Shown here piece by piece: positions 19,017 to 29,360 of a stretch of 31,500 nt of DNA (positions within the stretch are counted from its first letter, which is position 1; each line of letters begins with the position of its first letter). The stretch comes from Cristatella mucedo (lineage: Eukaryota; Bryozoa; Phylactolaemata; Cristatellidae). Below the pieces are notes generated by a model that ran no database searches, had not been told where the DNA came from, and was given only the letters and a program-made list of their open reading frames with translations. The stretch spans positions 3,176,001 to 3,207,500 of the forward strand of contig WPIO01000026.1 of the NCBI GenBank assembly GCA_009760855.2, given 5' to 3'. The translations under genes and the position numbers were made by a program.

Positions 19017-19539
19017 CAGTGTTAAGCAGGCTTATAAGTGTCTTTATTTAATTACGCACTTAAATTTAGCAGGTTATTGTATCTCGCTGTGCAGTATATA
19101 TTCTTTAATTATATTTTAGAAATATTCGTTAACTTTATTTGCCAATGTATCTTAAACATCTTGAATTGATTGTACCGCGAGTGTTAGTACACGCTAGTTC
19201 TGTATAGCCATGCAGTGTTATCTCGACTTTAGAGTTTAATGTATTCCATTACGGAAGTCTTATACTCAAATTAATCGTATGTCAAATCAGTTTTCCCCAT
19301 TGAAATCCCATTTATTTGTTTCGGACCTCCAAAACACCACTATTTTGTTACGTTTTTAAATTGAAAACATGTACTTATAAATAACGAATGTTGTGTATAA
19401 AACAATACACTAGAATGTACTGCAATAATATGGTTTGTTACTTATAATGAGCAGCATTAATTTTGGGGATCAGATGACTTGAAGATGCTGACGGAGTTGA
19501 AGAAGATACGCTGAAATGGATAACTGAATCTCATTCGCT
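19017..19539. other. Probable non-coding end of the Tigger element, plus unassigned DNA
   Basis: From about 19217 the sequence (CTCGACTTTAGAG..., CAAATTAATCGTATGTC..., TTTTCCCCATTGAAATCCC) has the character of a Tigger non-coding end and leads into the transposase fossil. 19017-19216 is AT-rich with nothing recognised. Confidence 0.35.
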
Positions 19540-20460
19540 GACTTTTGCCCTTTTCACCATCTTTTCCTCGCTTTCACATTTAGGAACCTTCGATAAAAAG
19601 CTGTCCAGTGAGGTATGTTTTATTCTCCCTTTCAGAATGTTTCTAGAATGATTTAGGCAAATGTCATTAAACAACACCGTCGTACGCCCAGTTACAACTT
19701 TTTCTGAGCGTTTCTTTAGAATAAAGTCTGAAAGTTTCTCCTAAGTTCTCAACATTTCCTTTACCTCATTTTTGAAGACAACCTTCTCCGCTTTCTTGCG
19801 AAAATTCTGTGTGCTGTTGCGTCTTGAGCTCCTTTGTTGACAGTTCTTCTCCATGCTCCTAGGCGACCTGTCACCTCACAGTTGAGGACTTGCCGGGAAC
19901 GAATCGTTCTGCTGCAATGATTCCAGCAAAGCTTTTGAAGTCCTCAGCTGCCATCATATCCGTGCTCGCTGCCTCACCACGCCTAAAAACGGGAGTGAAT
20001 ACCGGTCCTCGTTTTAGAATTCTCGAACCCGCTCCGACTGAATTTAAATGGCTCGCCCGTTGCGTCGTCCTTTGAAGTGCCTCAAGTCTGTAGCAGCAAA
20101 TCAGCGTAAATAGCTCGAGCCTTCTTTCAGATTATGGCCTCCATCATGGTATGTCTTGCGAGCTGCTTTTCCGTCAACCACAATATCAGCAGCTTCTCCA
20201 TATTTTTACAGATAGATGTCCGCTGTTTACAAAAAATTCTAACACTCGTGGCTGGTGTTACAGCTTTAATCGGCTCCTTCTGCTTCAGCACACGGCCCAG
20301 ATCGTCGGAGTGCTACGCTAGTACTGCTTCGCCAATCGACTACGACTTGGTCACGCTTTTTGATAATTTCTTTCTTAAATTCAAAACGCATCACCCGTTT
20401 CTTATTCTCAGCAAAGTCCTTCGCACTCACTTTCTTCCGGTCCTTGACTGTAAAAATGAA
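19540..20460 (-). pseudogene. Tigger (pogo/Tc1-mariner) transposase fossil with deleted catalytic core
   Basis: On the minus strand, ordered pieces of a Tigger transposase appear in changing frames. They are VSAKDFAENKKRVM with FKKEIIKK (Psq HTH, about 20355-20440), MEKLLILWLTEKQL with KKARAIYADLL (CENP-B HTH, about 20110-20200), GTSKDDATGEPFKFSRSGFE with KTRTGIHS (about 19990-20090), and NCEVTG at about 19870. In the family this last segment is NCDETG, so a catalytic Asp is replaced. The rest of the DDE domain is absent. The C-terminal part then appears: EKLSDFILKK, VVTGRTTVLFNDICLNH, KHTSLDSFL (about 19590-19750). Such transposases cut and paste DNA at TA sites; this one is dead through frameshifts, stops and the internal deletion. 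Confidence 0.8.
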
Positions 20461-21559
20461 CTTTAGCAAAATTGCTCCAAGCATTAATGCGAGCACAACT
20501 TACATGCTTCCACTGCGAGCTAGCCACTTAAATGAACTGGCGAGACACGGGATGCTGGGCGGATGTTGCGGCGTTCACCATGGCGTCAGCTGCGCCAACA
20601 AGTGAGGTGGTTATCTGAAGCTGGCCCGTAACCCTGTTGTGAGCTCTCAGCCCAAAGCGAAACATCGGCCGATAAGATGGATTTTACTCGTTAGTTAAGA
20701 GAAACTCGTAAATTCAAAGTAACGTAGTAGTAGAAATGCTTCATTGCGGGCATCGAGGTTGCAACCTGTGCACTTGCGTCAGTCCAACAGTCTGGACTAG
20801 ATCCTATAAGCTAATCTGTGCAAAGGCATCCCTTCAAGCTAATCTTGAAAGCCACGAAGTTCATCAAAGAACGTACTTCAGTTTGTGTGTGAGTGTGTGT
20901 TTATCTCCGTCTGTAACTCCGAAAAGGCACAAAAGGCAAGCGGGCGTTACGCGGGAGAGTTATCTATTTTGCACTCAAAAAGGCAACTCGGCTCTTGGTG
21001 CACACATGGTAGTCATCAGACTTCATGCTATGCAACGAAGATAAGTTGAGAAGCATAGCTGAGTCTGGAAGGCAGTCGAGGAAGTGAGTATCGTGGAAGT
21101 AGCTGCTCAAGATGGCTGGAAAGGATGCGCCACCGTTGGCAGCAGGAGGGAATACATCGCTGCGTAAGAAATGCGGAAGTGAATTCCAGTATAGGACCTA
21201 GAGAGCAAATGTTTCTGTCGCCAATTGCAAGCGTAGGTGCAGAAGAGCTAATTTATTGGCCGTAGACGACCGGCAGGTACAAAGAGGCAGAAACAGGTGC
21301 AGCAGTTTTCAGCTGTACATGAAAAAGCCAAGTCATTGCGGCCCTTACGGGTCAGCGTAAGAGCTTAGCACACATTTTGCTGCGTTGAATGACGGGAAGC
21401 CTTCGCAGCTCCTCTCAGAAAAGGCTCGCGGCTGAGCGTCTCGGGTTTGTTTGCTAGCCGTGCAGCCGTATCCATCACGAGCGGCTTAGGCTCACGTAAT
21501 GGCTTCTCTCGGTAGCCCAGCCGAGACGGAAAAGCAGAAGTCTAGCCTAGATAGAAGCA
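20461..21559. other. Unassigned stretch
   Basis: 20461-20740 may hold the other non-coding end of the Tigger element. A GTGTGTGAGTGTGTGTTT microsatellite-like run lies at about 20885-20902. The open frame 20736-21044 has no recognisable sense. Nothing else is recognised. Confidence 0.35.
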
Positions 21560-23875
21560 GCGAGCTAGCTCTATTTCTAGCGATTGTTTGAAAGGATTTG
21601 GTTGCACTTGCAATACAGTGCGCTGTAATACGCAAGAAAGGTTGGAGGTTCTCTCAGCAGCTGCTGGGCTATTTGTAAGGGACGGTCATGGGTTGGCTTC
21701 TTTACTCGGACCGTTGCCGTGTATTGCCGTCGATTGAAAGCGAACAGTGAATGCAAACTATTCGCACGAGTAGTGAGATATTACGTGGAATGAGAGTTGG
21801 TTTCGCGAAGCCAATCTTGTCCATTTCGACGAATTGTGGGATTGGTCCCGATTATTGCTGTCGATTAACAAGCATTGCTGACAGCAAACGAGCCAAGCAG
21901 CTTGAAAATGCCATGGTTTCACTTTAGAGGCAGAGAAATGCCATATGACAACCGGAGCCTCGTTCCCAGTTTCTTTTCGATTTGCCTCGGGTTTGGGTAT
22001 TAGCTATGGTCATTGCTGTTGATTGCCGTTCATTGCTCGTGATTGTACGTGCGAAATTGCTTGAAAGAATGCGGCTACACTTTAAACACAGTGCACTATG
22101 ATACGTAAGAAAAGTTCGAGTGCGGCCCAGTTTGCGATGAATCATAACGGATTGCCACATTTTCCCGGGCCGTTGCCGTCGATTGCTATGCATTTCCCAA
22201 GATTAAATGCACAGAGTGGGTTGAAAGTATGAGCGCGAGCAGTGAGCTGTTACGTGGAATGCGAGTCTGAGCTTCGTGCAGCCGATTTCTCATCGCTGCC
22301 ATGGATTGCGGTCTCGAATCCTGCCATTGCTGTCGATTATCATACTTTTTTGACAATTAACGAGCAAAATAGCTTGAAAAAATTCTACGGTTTCACTTTA
22401 AACAGAATGAAATGTTACATAAAATGACAATTTGACGTTCGTGAAGCCAATTTGTGGTCGATTTGCCAGACATTGTATTGGATTGCTACTTCAAGCCGAG
22501 CCACTCATCGATTGCAATGCATTGCCCTAAATTGAATGAGCACAACTAGTCAAAATTGACGTGATAGTACTTTAAAACAGAATGCTTTGTAATATGCATC
22601 CAAAATTGAAGCATTGAGCAACCGATGTCAGGCATTTTGCAACGGAATGCTGTAGATTGTGGTATTACCCCGGGCTATTGCAGTGCAGTGCATTGTACCA
22701 GAATGGTTGAGGCAATTGTGATGAAATTATGTGAGTACGCTATACACGAATATTAGAGCAACGTGAAATGACAATTAGATTTTCAAGTGTTTCGTGGTTT
22801 CTTTTCAATTAGAGGTGGATTGTGATGGATTTCGGTATTGGCCCGGGCCATTGCAGTGGATTACAGTTTATTGCTACAGAACAGTTGAGGCAACTGTAGT
22901 AGAATTGTGATAATACACAATAATCGCAGAGCAAAGCAATGTGCAATCATATTTAGAGCTACTAGTGTACATGTTCTGGTCGCTTTTCGGCGAATAGCAA
23001 TATGGGACTGGGCCGTTGCAGTGCATTGCTTGAGAACGCGAATGCACAATGGGGTGACATTTTGTGGGTGCTTTTTGAACTGAGTCTAGCCTTACATGCA
23101 AAGTGAATTACAGCTTCATTTTGACGTTTGAGGATGATTTTCAGTTGATTAGAGTGGATTGTGGTATTTTCCAAGGCCATTTCGGGCGATCACTGTGCAT
23201 TGCCGGAGTTCGCGGATGCACAATTTCTTCAATTGACGTGGGTTCGCGCACAACATATTTCGCTTTATAATACAATAAAAAATTGACGCTCGGTGAAATC
23301 TATTTCTAGGGGTTTTTCGGTGGATGCACCGAATTGTGGTATTTTTCCGGGCCATTGAAGTCGAGTGCAGCGCATTGAACGAGAACGCCACTATTAATGC
23401 AAGTGAATATCACAGAGTGTGCTTCGTATACAATAAAAAATGGAGCTTTTTTACAGAATTTCTTTCACTTTGCGATGGAATGCAGGGAATTCCGGTATTG
23501 GCCCGAGCAACAGCAATCTATTTCAGTGGACTTCGTGAGAACGCGTGAGCGGAATGGCGCGAAATTTTGGGGGTACACTTTAAATATAGCGCAGTTTTAT
23601 ATTCCAAAATTGTTGAAGCTTTGCGAAGCTGATTTGTGGTGGATTTGAGGCGAAATAAATTGGATGGCTGTGGATCGCGGGACAGGCCTTCAAGATTGCA
23701 GCTCATATGAATGAATACGTGTGCCTACAATCACATGCAATTTGGCGGATAAACAGAATCAGAGATATACTACAATATTGAATCGAAATTCGAGCTCGGC
23801 ATTGTCAATTTCCTGTCGGTTTCAGCCTAATCAGAGTGGATTGCAGTAATTCGTCGGACCAAATACCCTGCACGT
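21560..23875. repeat. Highly diverged tandem array, period about 170 bp
   Basis: A box like GGCCCGGGCCATTGCAGT followed by GATTGC or CATTGC recurs at about 21707, 21844, 22004, 22164, 22320, 22494, 22669, 22841, 23006, 23170, 23345, 23498, 23678 and 23852. Spacings are 137-180 bp, mostly 155-175. Between boxes other landmarks recur in order: GATTGTGGTATT before the box; after it GAGAACGCGNATGCACAA, then TACACTTTAAA with an ACAGNATG-like motif. Neighbouring units differ greatly, so the array is old. There is no coding sense. Confidence 0.75.
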
Positions 23876-23935
23876 ACAAAGGATCCGAAACAGTAAACAA
23901 GACTGAGCAATGATACGAGATGCTCAACGGCCAAG

Positions 23936-24480
23936 TCACACGGTCAGTGGGCCCGACATTTTTAGTAATATGAGATCCAGGATATGGCCACGGATGTGAG
24001 TGGTACGATTAAGGTGCTGGAACACACCAAAGTTCTCCAGAAAATCAAGAAATGCGCAGACCTGGCTTATGTAAGTGTTGTCAAAGTGAATGTTGAAGTC
24101 TCCTGAAATCAATACTGGTCTGTCGCGAACAAATATTTTAGTGAGGAACTCCGAAAGCTCCTCCATAAACAAGTTTAGACTGTTAGACGGGGTCGGTAGA
24201 TCACAGCTGTGATAGGCATGGTCTTCAGTGGGGACCTGATAGCACTGATTTAAACGATGGCACGTGCGAAAAACCGCAGCTCATAGCCAAACGATGCACG
24301 AACACCAACAATAAGCCATTTACCTTGTCATATTGCGTGGACGTAAAGAATGAGAATTCGGGTTGGGTAATCTCAGATACCCAACCATCAGAGCAGGGAG
24401 TCGTCCACGTCTCGGTCAGCAGAAATGCATCTAGCTTCTCCAAGACAGCTTGGTCGAGAATAAGTTACCCCTTAGTTTTC
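23936..24480 (-). mobile_element. LINE endonuclease fragment
   Basis: On the minus strand: MEKLDAFLLTETWTT (24443 downward), then after a frame change VLISGDFNIHFD (about 24085-24120) and TTHIRGHILDLILL (about 23960-24005). These are the TETW, GDFN and THxxGHxLDL motifs of the AP endonuclease of L2/CR1-type LINEs. It lacks RT and tail, and lies between the satellite array and unassigned DNA. It is a dead fragment, more diverged from the LINE at 9545 than the 3' copies are. Confidence 0.75.
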
Positions 24481-25479
24481 AGTGAGTGGCATTTAACCGG
24501 TAGAATTTAAGAGTAGTCTGTCCAATAACGACCTGAGGCTGATTAAGTGGCTTGCATGTTAGGCGGCATGCAGCCGGCTCGGCAGACGCCGGGCTTACTA
24601 ATTTGAATGGAGATTTAGTAACGGCCAACGAACGAACGACTTTTCACATGCTGAGGCACGGGAGTGAGCTACAACTGCAGCGAGTACAGGGCCAGCTCAG
24701 CTTCCATATAATTAACAAGTTACTTCGCCTGCTGCTAAACATGAGCCAGAAGGGCCTACTGCCCCATCACTTGATGTAGACTGTTTCTTCGGTTTGGACA
24801 AGTGACTGCATTTTCTTAATTTTCAATACAATAAGAGATTTTCTCTAAAGAGGAATTTTATTTTTATCAGTAGAAGATAACCGGAGACAAGGCCGCTCAT
24901 TGAACTTTCTATTGTATCATGAACGCGGTTGCCTATATCGAGGTCTAGTCAGAACAAAAAATCTCTTCCGCTGAAATACTGTTGGCCATAGGCCATTAGG
25001 TAATGGACTCAGGAAAACCTTTTCTGAAGTTATTCCGAAGCCATGCACTCTGCTTTCCAACTGCTGACAAGTACTTTCTTTCTTGAAGGACAATGCACTA
25101 CTTCCTAGAATGCACAAGACCGATTGGTTTCATACGGTGAGGATGCATTAACTCATGCTTTGTTGTGCACTGCATAATTGGCTATCGATTTGAGCCGACA
25201 GCTATTACATCTCGCACCTGCGAAGTAGAGATGAATTGGCCTAATAAGCCACCAACCACTTGCTGCTTTGTGGATTAGCACACAGTGAACTAGTGCAGCA
25301 ACCTGTGATGTATAGGTTTGACAAATTTTAGGGAGCATTTATTACCCCCTGCCTCATTATAAGATTCTTGTAAGACGAACCATGCTTTTCAAACCAATGA
25401 AGAAGGCGTGCTCCTGACGGCGCCCATGATTGAATGTCTGCTAAGTCTTGACTGAGTATTGGCCCAGAAGTAGAACCAA
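24481..25479. other. Unassigned stretch, perhaps LINE 5' DNA at its left end
   Basis: 24481-24780 may be upstream LINE sequence read on the minus strand, but the sense is too weak to claim. From 24780 to 25479 nothing is recognised. Confidence 0.3.
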
Positions 25480-25965
25480 GTTTGGCTGCCGAGTCTTCGT
25501 TAGGTCCTCCTTAAGGGGCATTGTCAAGAAAATACCTATACAATTTGTCCGACAATCGAATATGTGTTTATGGTACCGTTCGAAAGGCAAATATGATAGA
25601 ACTAGGATCGGAAGTTCTTACGACTTCCACATGAAAGAAAAATCGGTTATGAAAACCACGTCTAATCTGGATGTAAACGGGAAGCAACAAATCTGCAAAT
25701 AAAAAATTTAATGATCTCTGCATTATATGCGACTTGTATCCAAACTTGTCGAATCTTGGTAGATCGTGATATTTGCTTGACGCTTGTTAGTTGCATACTT
25801 TTGACTTTCATACAGCTTCATTTCCAGGGTTGGTTGGTGACTTGTAAATTCCGTAATTCGGCTAATATTTTATGGATCAGAGTGAAATTTAAAATGCGAG
25901 TTCAGCTCTGCTTGTTTGACTACAGTCTCGAATATTTTTTATTTCGGTTTGATACATTCGGTTTT
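25480..25965 (+). repeat. Arm 1 of a large inverted repeat
   Basis: This segment aligns along its length with the reverse complement of 27300-27775. Anchors include ATGCGACTTGTAT with TTGGTAGATCG (25728-25764) against 27498-27537, GGATCGGAAGTTCT (25608-25621) against 27650-27663, and CAGAGTGAAATTT (25878-25890) against 27371-27383. Identity is roughly 70-80% by eye. No protein sense is recognised; it may be an unknown transposon present in two orientations. Confidence 0.7.
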
Positions 25966-25969
25966 ATAC

Positions 25970-26030
25970 GTCCACGATTACGGAAAATAAAGCTCCAAGA
26001 CGTTTGATGACGTATACAGCCTTGGACAGT
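25970..26030 (+). repeat. Direct repeat copy 1
   Basis: GTCCACGA...GGAAAATAAAGCTCC...TTTGATGACGTATACAGC recurs in the same orientation at 27256-27306. It borders the inner end of inverted-repeat arm 1, while the other copy borders arm 2. Confidence 0.65.
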
Positions 26031-26505
26031 ACTGGTGAGTGTACAACAAAGGCTCAAGTAGGTAGGAAACAGGTAGGACGCAAGACTCACCGGGTAAACC
26101 CGGCTCAACTGATCCAACCACAGAGTTGCTCCATGCCAGTATTGCTCCAAGCACTGCATCAGGTGACCAACCGGGCATAATAACTGAAGAGGTTCGATGA
26201 AATATAGTAAGCCGCTCAAATTGGGGGGGGGGGAAATCAACCAGAAATCAGTAGCGCGAAGCTAAAATTTCGAGTAAATATTCAATTACACGGTCGTTAT
26301 TATATACCAACAGAATTTCATGCCATTTTGTTGGCGAGTTCTCGTGCAAATGGGCTTCAACGACGTTGACCTTTTCCACAAACCACCGCGTTTAAGTGGA
26401 ATGCACCACAAATTCAAAGAAAATTTGCTGAACGAAGCTCCAATGCGATTGCATATGAAACTACACTACTACTGTTCAAGTGTTCCCAGACAATTTCGCA
26501 CTGCT
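26031..26505. other. Unassigned stretch
   Basis: Contains a run of ten G (26224-26233). No gene or known element is recognised. Confidence 0.35.
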
Positions 26506-26600
26506 TCTTTTACAGCAAATTTAAAGCGCATAGAAAGAGATTGAGTTCTCTGAGGGCGCTATATCAAATGTATTATTATTATTATTACTATCATTATTCC
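26506..26600 (+). mobile_element. L2-type LINE or SINE tail
   Basis: GCAAATTTAAAGCGCATAGA, GAGATTGAGTTCTCTGAGGG and CGCTATATCAAATG followed by TATTATTATTATTATTAC match the tail of the LINE at 12085-12173. Only the last 95 or so bases are present, so it could be the tail of either a LINE or a SINE that shares it. Confidence 0.75.
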
Positions 26601-26940
26601 CATTGTGCTGGTTCGTTCTCATGCAATCGACTTATCGACTTCAGTACCCCTGGTGGTGGAGTGGGATATTGGCTTGGGTCGGTGCAGTCGATTGCGTGAG
26701 CTCATGCATGCTCACTGGTGCGAAATATTTTTGGTACACTTGAACAGTAGTGCTGTTTATGGTGAAATTGAAATAGAAGCTTTTCACAGTCAATATTCTT
26801 TGGATTTGGGATGCATTGCAGTAGATTGTGGTGGATCGAGGTAGTGGCCCGAGTCTTTGGAGCTCAATTGCATGAGACCGCGTGGGTATAATGGCATGAA
26901 ATTTAGTAGGTTCAACAAGGAACCAGGTTCACTGATTTAA
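26601..26940. repeat. Right part of the diverged tandem array
   Basis: Boxes TGGCTTGGGTCGGTGCAGTC (about 26670) and TAGTGGCCCGAGTCTTTGG (about 26842) are 176 bp apart and preceded by the same landmarks as in the array at 21560-23875. A further partial unit lies at 27110-27210 (GATTAGAGTGGATT-like sequence and GTAATTCGTCG, as at 23835-23855). The array was therefore split by later insertions. Confidence 0.65.
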
Positions 26941-26991
26941 CGGCCTTATTTGCATAGCAGCAGAAGAGCCTCCATGGCTATCACCGCCCCT

Positions 26992-27090
26992 TGCAGCGGT
27001 CAATAAAGAGTCGACCGCTGCAGGACTTGAACCCACGACCCGGATCGTGAAGCGGAAGCACCTTACCCCTGGGCTAAGACCCAGGGACAA
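26992..27090 (-). mobile_element. tRNA-derived SINE-like element
   Basis: On the minus strand it has box A-like TTAGCCCAGGGGTAAGGTG and box B GGGTTCAAGTCC, with a loop TTCACGA between them (anticodon CAC if read as a tRNA). The T arm can pair, but acceptor and D stems do not, so it is not a working tRNA. The 3' side ends in a perfect 10-bp inverted repeat TGCAGCGGTC/GACCGCTGCA (26992-27001, 27013-27022). It interrupts the satellite array. Confidence 0.6.
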
Positions 27091-27255
27091 ACATTATAAC
27101 GAACGTACACTACAACATACACACAAAATGCGAGAGTCACGATGCTGATTTCTGGTCAATTTTCACTTAATTAGAGTGGATTGGTAATTCGTCGAAGCAT
27201 AAGTGCAGGGCAGGTGGGGGCTACTGACAGCTGGCCTTGTGGCCAGCTTCTAGTA

Positions 27256-27306
27256 GTCCACGAGTGCAGAAAATAGAGCTCCAGGATGTTTGATGACATG
27301 TATAGC
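27256..27306 (+). repeat. Direct repeat copy 2
   Basis: Second copy of the segment at 25970-26030 (GTCCACGAGTGCAGAAAATA, GAGCTCCAGGATGTTTGATG, ACATGTATAGC), directly beside inverted-repeat arm 2. Confidence 0.65.
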
Positions 27307-27775
27307 AAAACCTACCTCACCAAAATAATTGCGGGGCTGAGCTAAGCAAGCAGATCTAAACTCCCATTTCAAATTTCACTCTGATAAGCAAATTTATGGA
27401 TGAGTCATACAATTTACATGGTGCAAACCTATACAGAAAATGAAATGCATCAAAAATCACAAGCATGCACCTCAACAAGCTTCACAAAAGTACCTCGATC
27501 TACCAAGGTTCAACAAGCTAGTATACAAGTCGCATATGATGATGAGATCGGTAAATGTATTATTTCTAGATATTTTGCTTCGGGCTTACATCCGGGTAAG
27601 TCATGGTTTGCATAATCACTTTTTCTTTTACGTTAAGTCATCAGAACTTCCGATCCGATTTCTAATATGTTAGTCGTTTGAAAGGTACCATGAACAAATA
27701 TTCGAATGTCGGACCAATTTTAAAAGTGCTCTCTTAACTTTCTCGCTTAATCTGCCGATCATCTGATTCCGGTCT
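27300..27775 (-). repeat. Arm 2 of a large inverted repeat
   Basis: Its reverse complement aligns with 25480-25965. The outer end passes into a LINE C-terminal fragment at about 27780. No coding sense is recognised. Confidence 0.7.
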
Positions 27776-27779
27776 TTTG

Positions 27780-27897
27780 ATTCAGCCTCTAAAGAACATT
27801 TAAGTCCCTTGCCGGCCGTGCCTTCAGCTCCAATGCTATCACAGCCTGGCACTCACTACCAAATGACCTTTCAATGATAAATTGGACTAGGAAGGAG
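27780..27897 (+). pseudogene. LINE C-terminal fragment
   Basis: One frame reads SLAGRAFSSNAITAWHSLPN (27804-27863), the GxRAFSxxAxxxWNSLP motif near the end of L2/CR1 LINE proteins. It is short and is followed at about 27901 by a tail in the opposite orientation. Confidence 0.55.
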
Positions 27898-27962
27898 ATT
27901 TTAATAATAATACATTTGTATAGCACCCAGAGAAAGCTTACTCTTTCTCTAAGCACATAACA
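27898..27962 (-). mobile_element. L2-type tail, minus strand
   Basis: On the minus strand it reads GAGAAAGAGTAAGC..., GGGTGCTATACAAATG, then TATTATTATTAAAA, matching the LINE/SINE tail in shortened form. Confidence 0.5.
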
Positions 27963-28529
27963 TTAGCTGAATTTTGGTCTCTTGAGGTGCTAAGAAATGT
28001 ATTATACTTCGAAAATATTATTATAGTCACTGCCAGACCATCCATAGAGGTTTTTAGGGTTCAGGCTATCGTAAGCTCGACTTCTCCGAATCAGCCCATC
28101 TGCCAGCAGGGCTCTGCAGCTGGTCAGAAGCAGCCCAGCAACAGTCTACCGTCTACCAACGATAATGGTGGCGGCAACAGCATCCTCCTCCTCCTCATCG
28201 TGCACGTGCAGGACGTAGCCCAAGTGCTGCACAAATGCTGCACACGGCAACAGCCACTGGTACACAAACCGACGGCGACATTCGGTCGATCACGCATAAG
28301 CTTGAACCAGAGAGGCAGGTGATTTTCCTCTAAGTAACTATTTGCGGCCACTTGCTGCAGGGGCGGCAGCCACAAGCACGGATCTTGGATATGCCCTCGG
28401 GCGCTTGCATCAGCTACCTCTGGCACACAAGACGAGGGTCTCTTTTGCAAGCTTGTGCACGGCACACCTGCCTTGTGACGCTGCTGCTCGATGAAAACTC
28501 TCGATCTAATTGAAGAACGTCCCATGCAG
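27963..28529. other. Unassigned stretch with open frames of doubtful value
   Basis: Open frames of 111 codons (plus, 27987-28322) and 133 codons (minus, 28124-28525) overlap in a GC-richer stretch. Neither has a recognisable domain, and being complementary at most one could be real. I take both as chance. Confidence 0.3.
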
Positions 28530-28532
28530 CTG

Positions 28533-28672
28533 CTGGCTTTGGTCCAGTGGTTTAGGTGCTCACTCCGACCGAGGTCGTGGACACGAGCCCAGTGGCATAC
28601 GTGAAGCAGCTTAACAGAGATTGGATTCTCTTAGGGCGCTATATAAATGAATTGTATTTATTATTTTATTTT
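28533..28672 (+). mobile_element. tRNA-headed SINE with an L2-like tail
   Basis: The head has box A-like TGGTCCAGTGGTTTAGGTG (28540-28558) and a weak box B-like GTGGACACGAGCCC (28577-28590). After a short body, AGAGATTGGATTCTCTTAGG, GCGCTATATAAATG and TATTTATTATTTTATTT match the tail of the LINE at 9545-12173. A SINE sharing its tail with a resident LINE is normally copied by that LINE's reverse transcriptase. It is about 140 bp. Confidence 0.65.
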
Positions 28673-29360
28673 GCTACGAAGATGCAGATAATCCAATCGG
28701 AACACTCCTTTATTCGACGGATGCCCTCCAGCCGATGATAATAATAATCATAAGACTATTAGCATATAATACAAAGATAATTAAACCGTTTTCAAAGTAC
28801 TTAAAGGCAGCCAGCGTGCGCGTTTGACTAGCTTGGCCAGTAGTGAGAGTGCTGCGTTTGGCTAGCTTGGCCAGTCGTCGGAGTGCTTGGCGTGCACGAA
28901 AGCAGTCACTGGGACTACCAAGACTAGCAAGAATCTCTCGCATGCTGCCAAGGACTGCAGGCGTGCGACCTCCACACTACCCAGCACGCTCACTGAGCTA
29001 AACGGAAAAACAAGAAACGAGTTGGCATGTTAACTGCCGCAGCAACTGCAGCAAACTCACCACCCAACCAACCAGGCAAAAGCAAAAGTCAATTCCTTTT
29101 ACTTCTGCTCAGCAAAAGATCTCAGTTTGCCAACTTCTAAGTATTCCTACAAGTGCACACGACAAAACGTAATGAACAGCCGGCGGACGGCTGCCAGATC
29201 GTGCACCGGTTCCTGCCACTGGTGAGACTATACCCGCAGAGTAGAGGCTTAGAGCAGTCGCATGACTTAAAAAACACCCAAGATGCATCAACCCCTTCAC
29301 GTGGGTTTTCTCCACCCCACCACCCTAAGTGGGAGCCTATTCACTGACTGCATTCAGGAA
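28673..29360. other. Unassigned stretch downstream of copy B, with a 34-bp tandem duplication
   Basis: CGTTTGACTAGCTTGGCCAG at 28821 is repeated in slightly changed form 34 bp later (28855). From about 29300 to 29360 the sequence aligns with the downstream side of copy A. Nothing else is recognised. Confidence 0.45.

Noticed and set aside
20736-21044. 102-codon plus-strand open frame with several Cys
   Set aside because: Includes a GTGTGT microsatellite run and no spacing that fits a zinc finger; no other support.
21560-23875. CRISPR array
   Set aside because: The repeats are about 170 bp, highly diverged and without unique spacers between short identical repeats.
27018-27086. Functional tRNA-Val gene
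   Set aside because: Boxes A and B are present, but acceptor and D stems do not pair; it is better explained as a SINE.
28124-28525. 133-codon minus-strand open frame, and the overlapping 111-codon plus-strand frame
   Set aside because: No recognisable domain; GC-rich DNA gives chance open frames and the two overlap.
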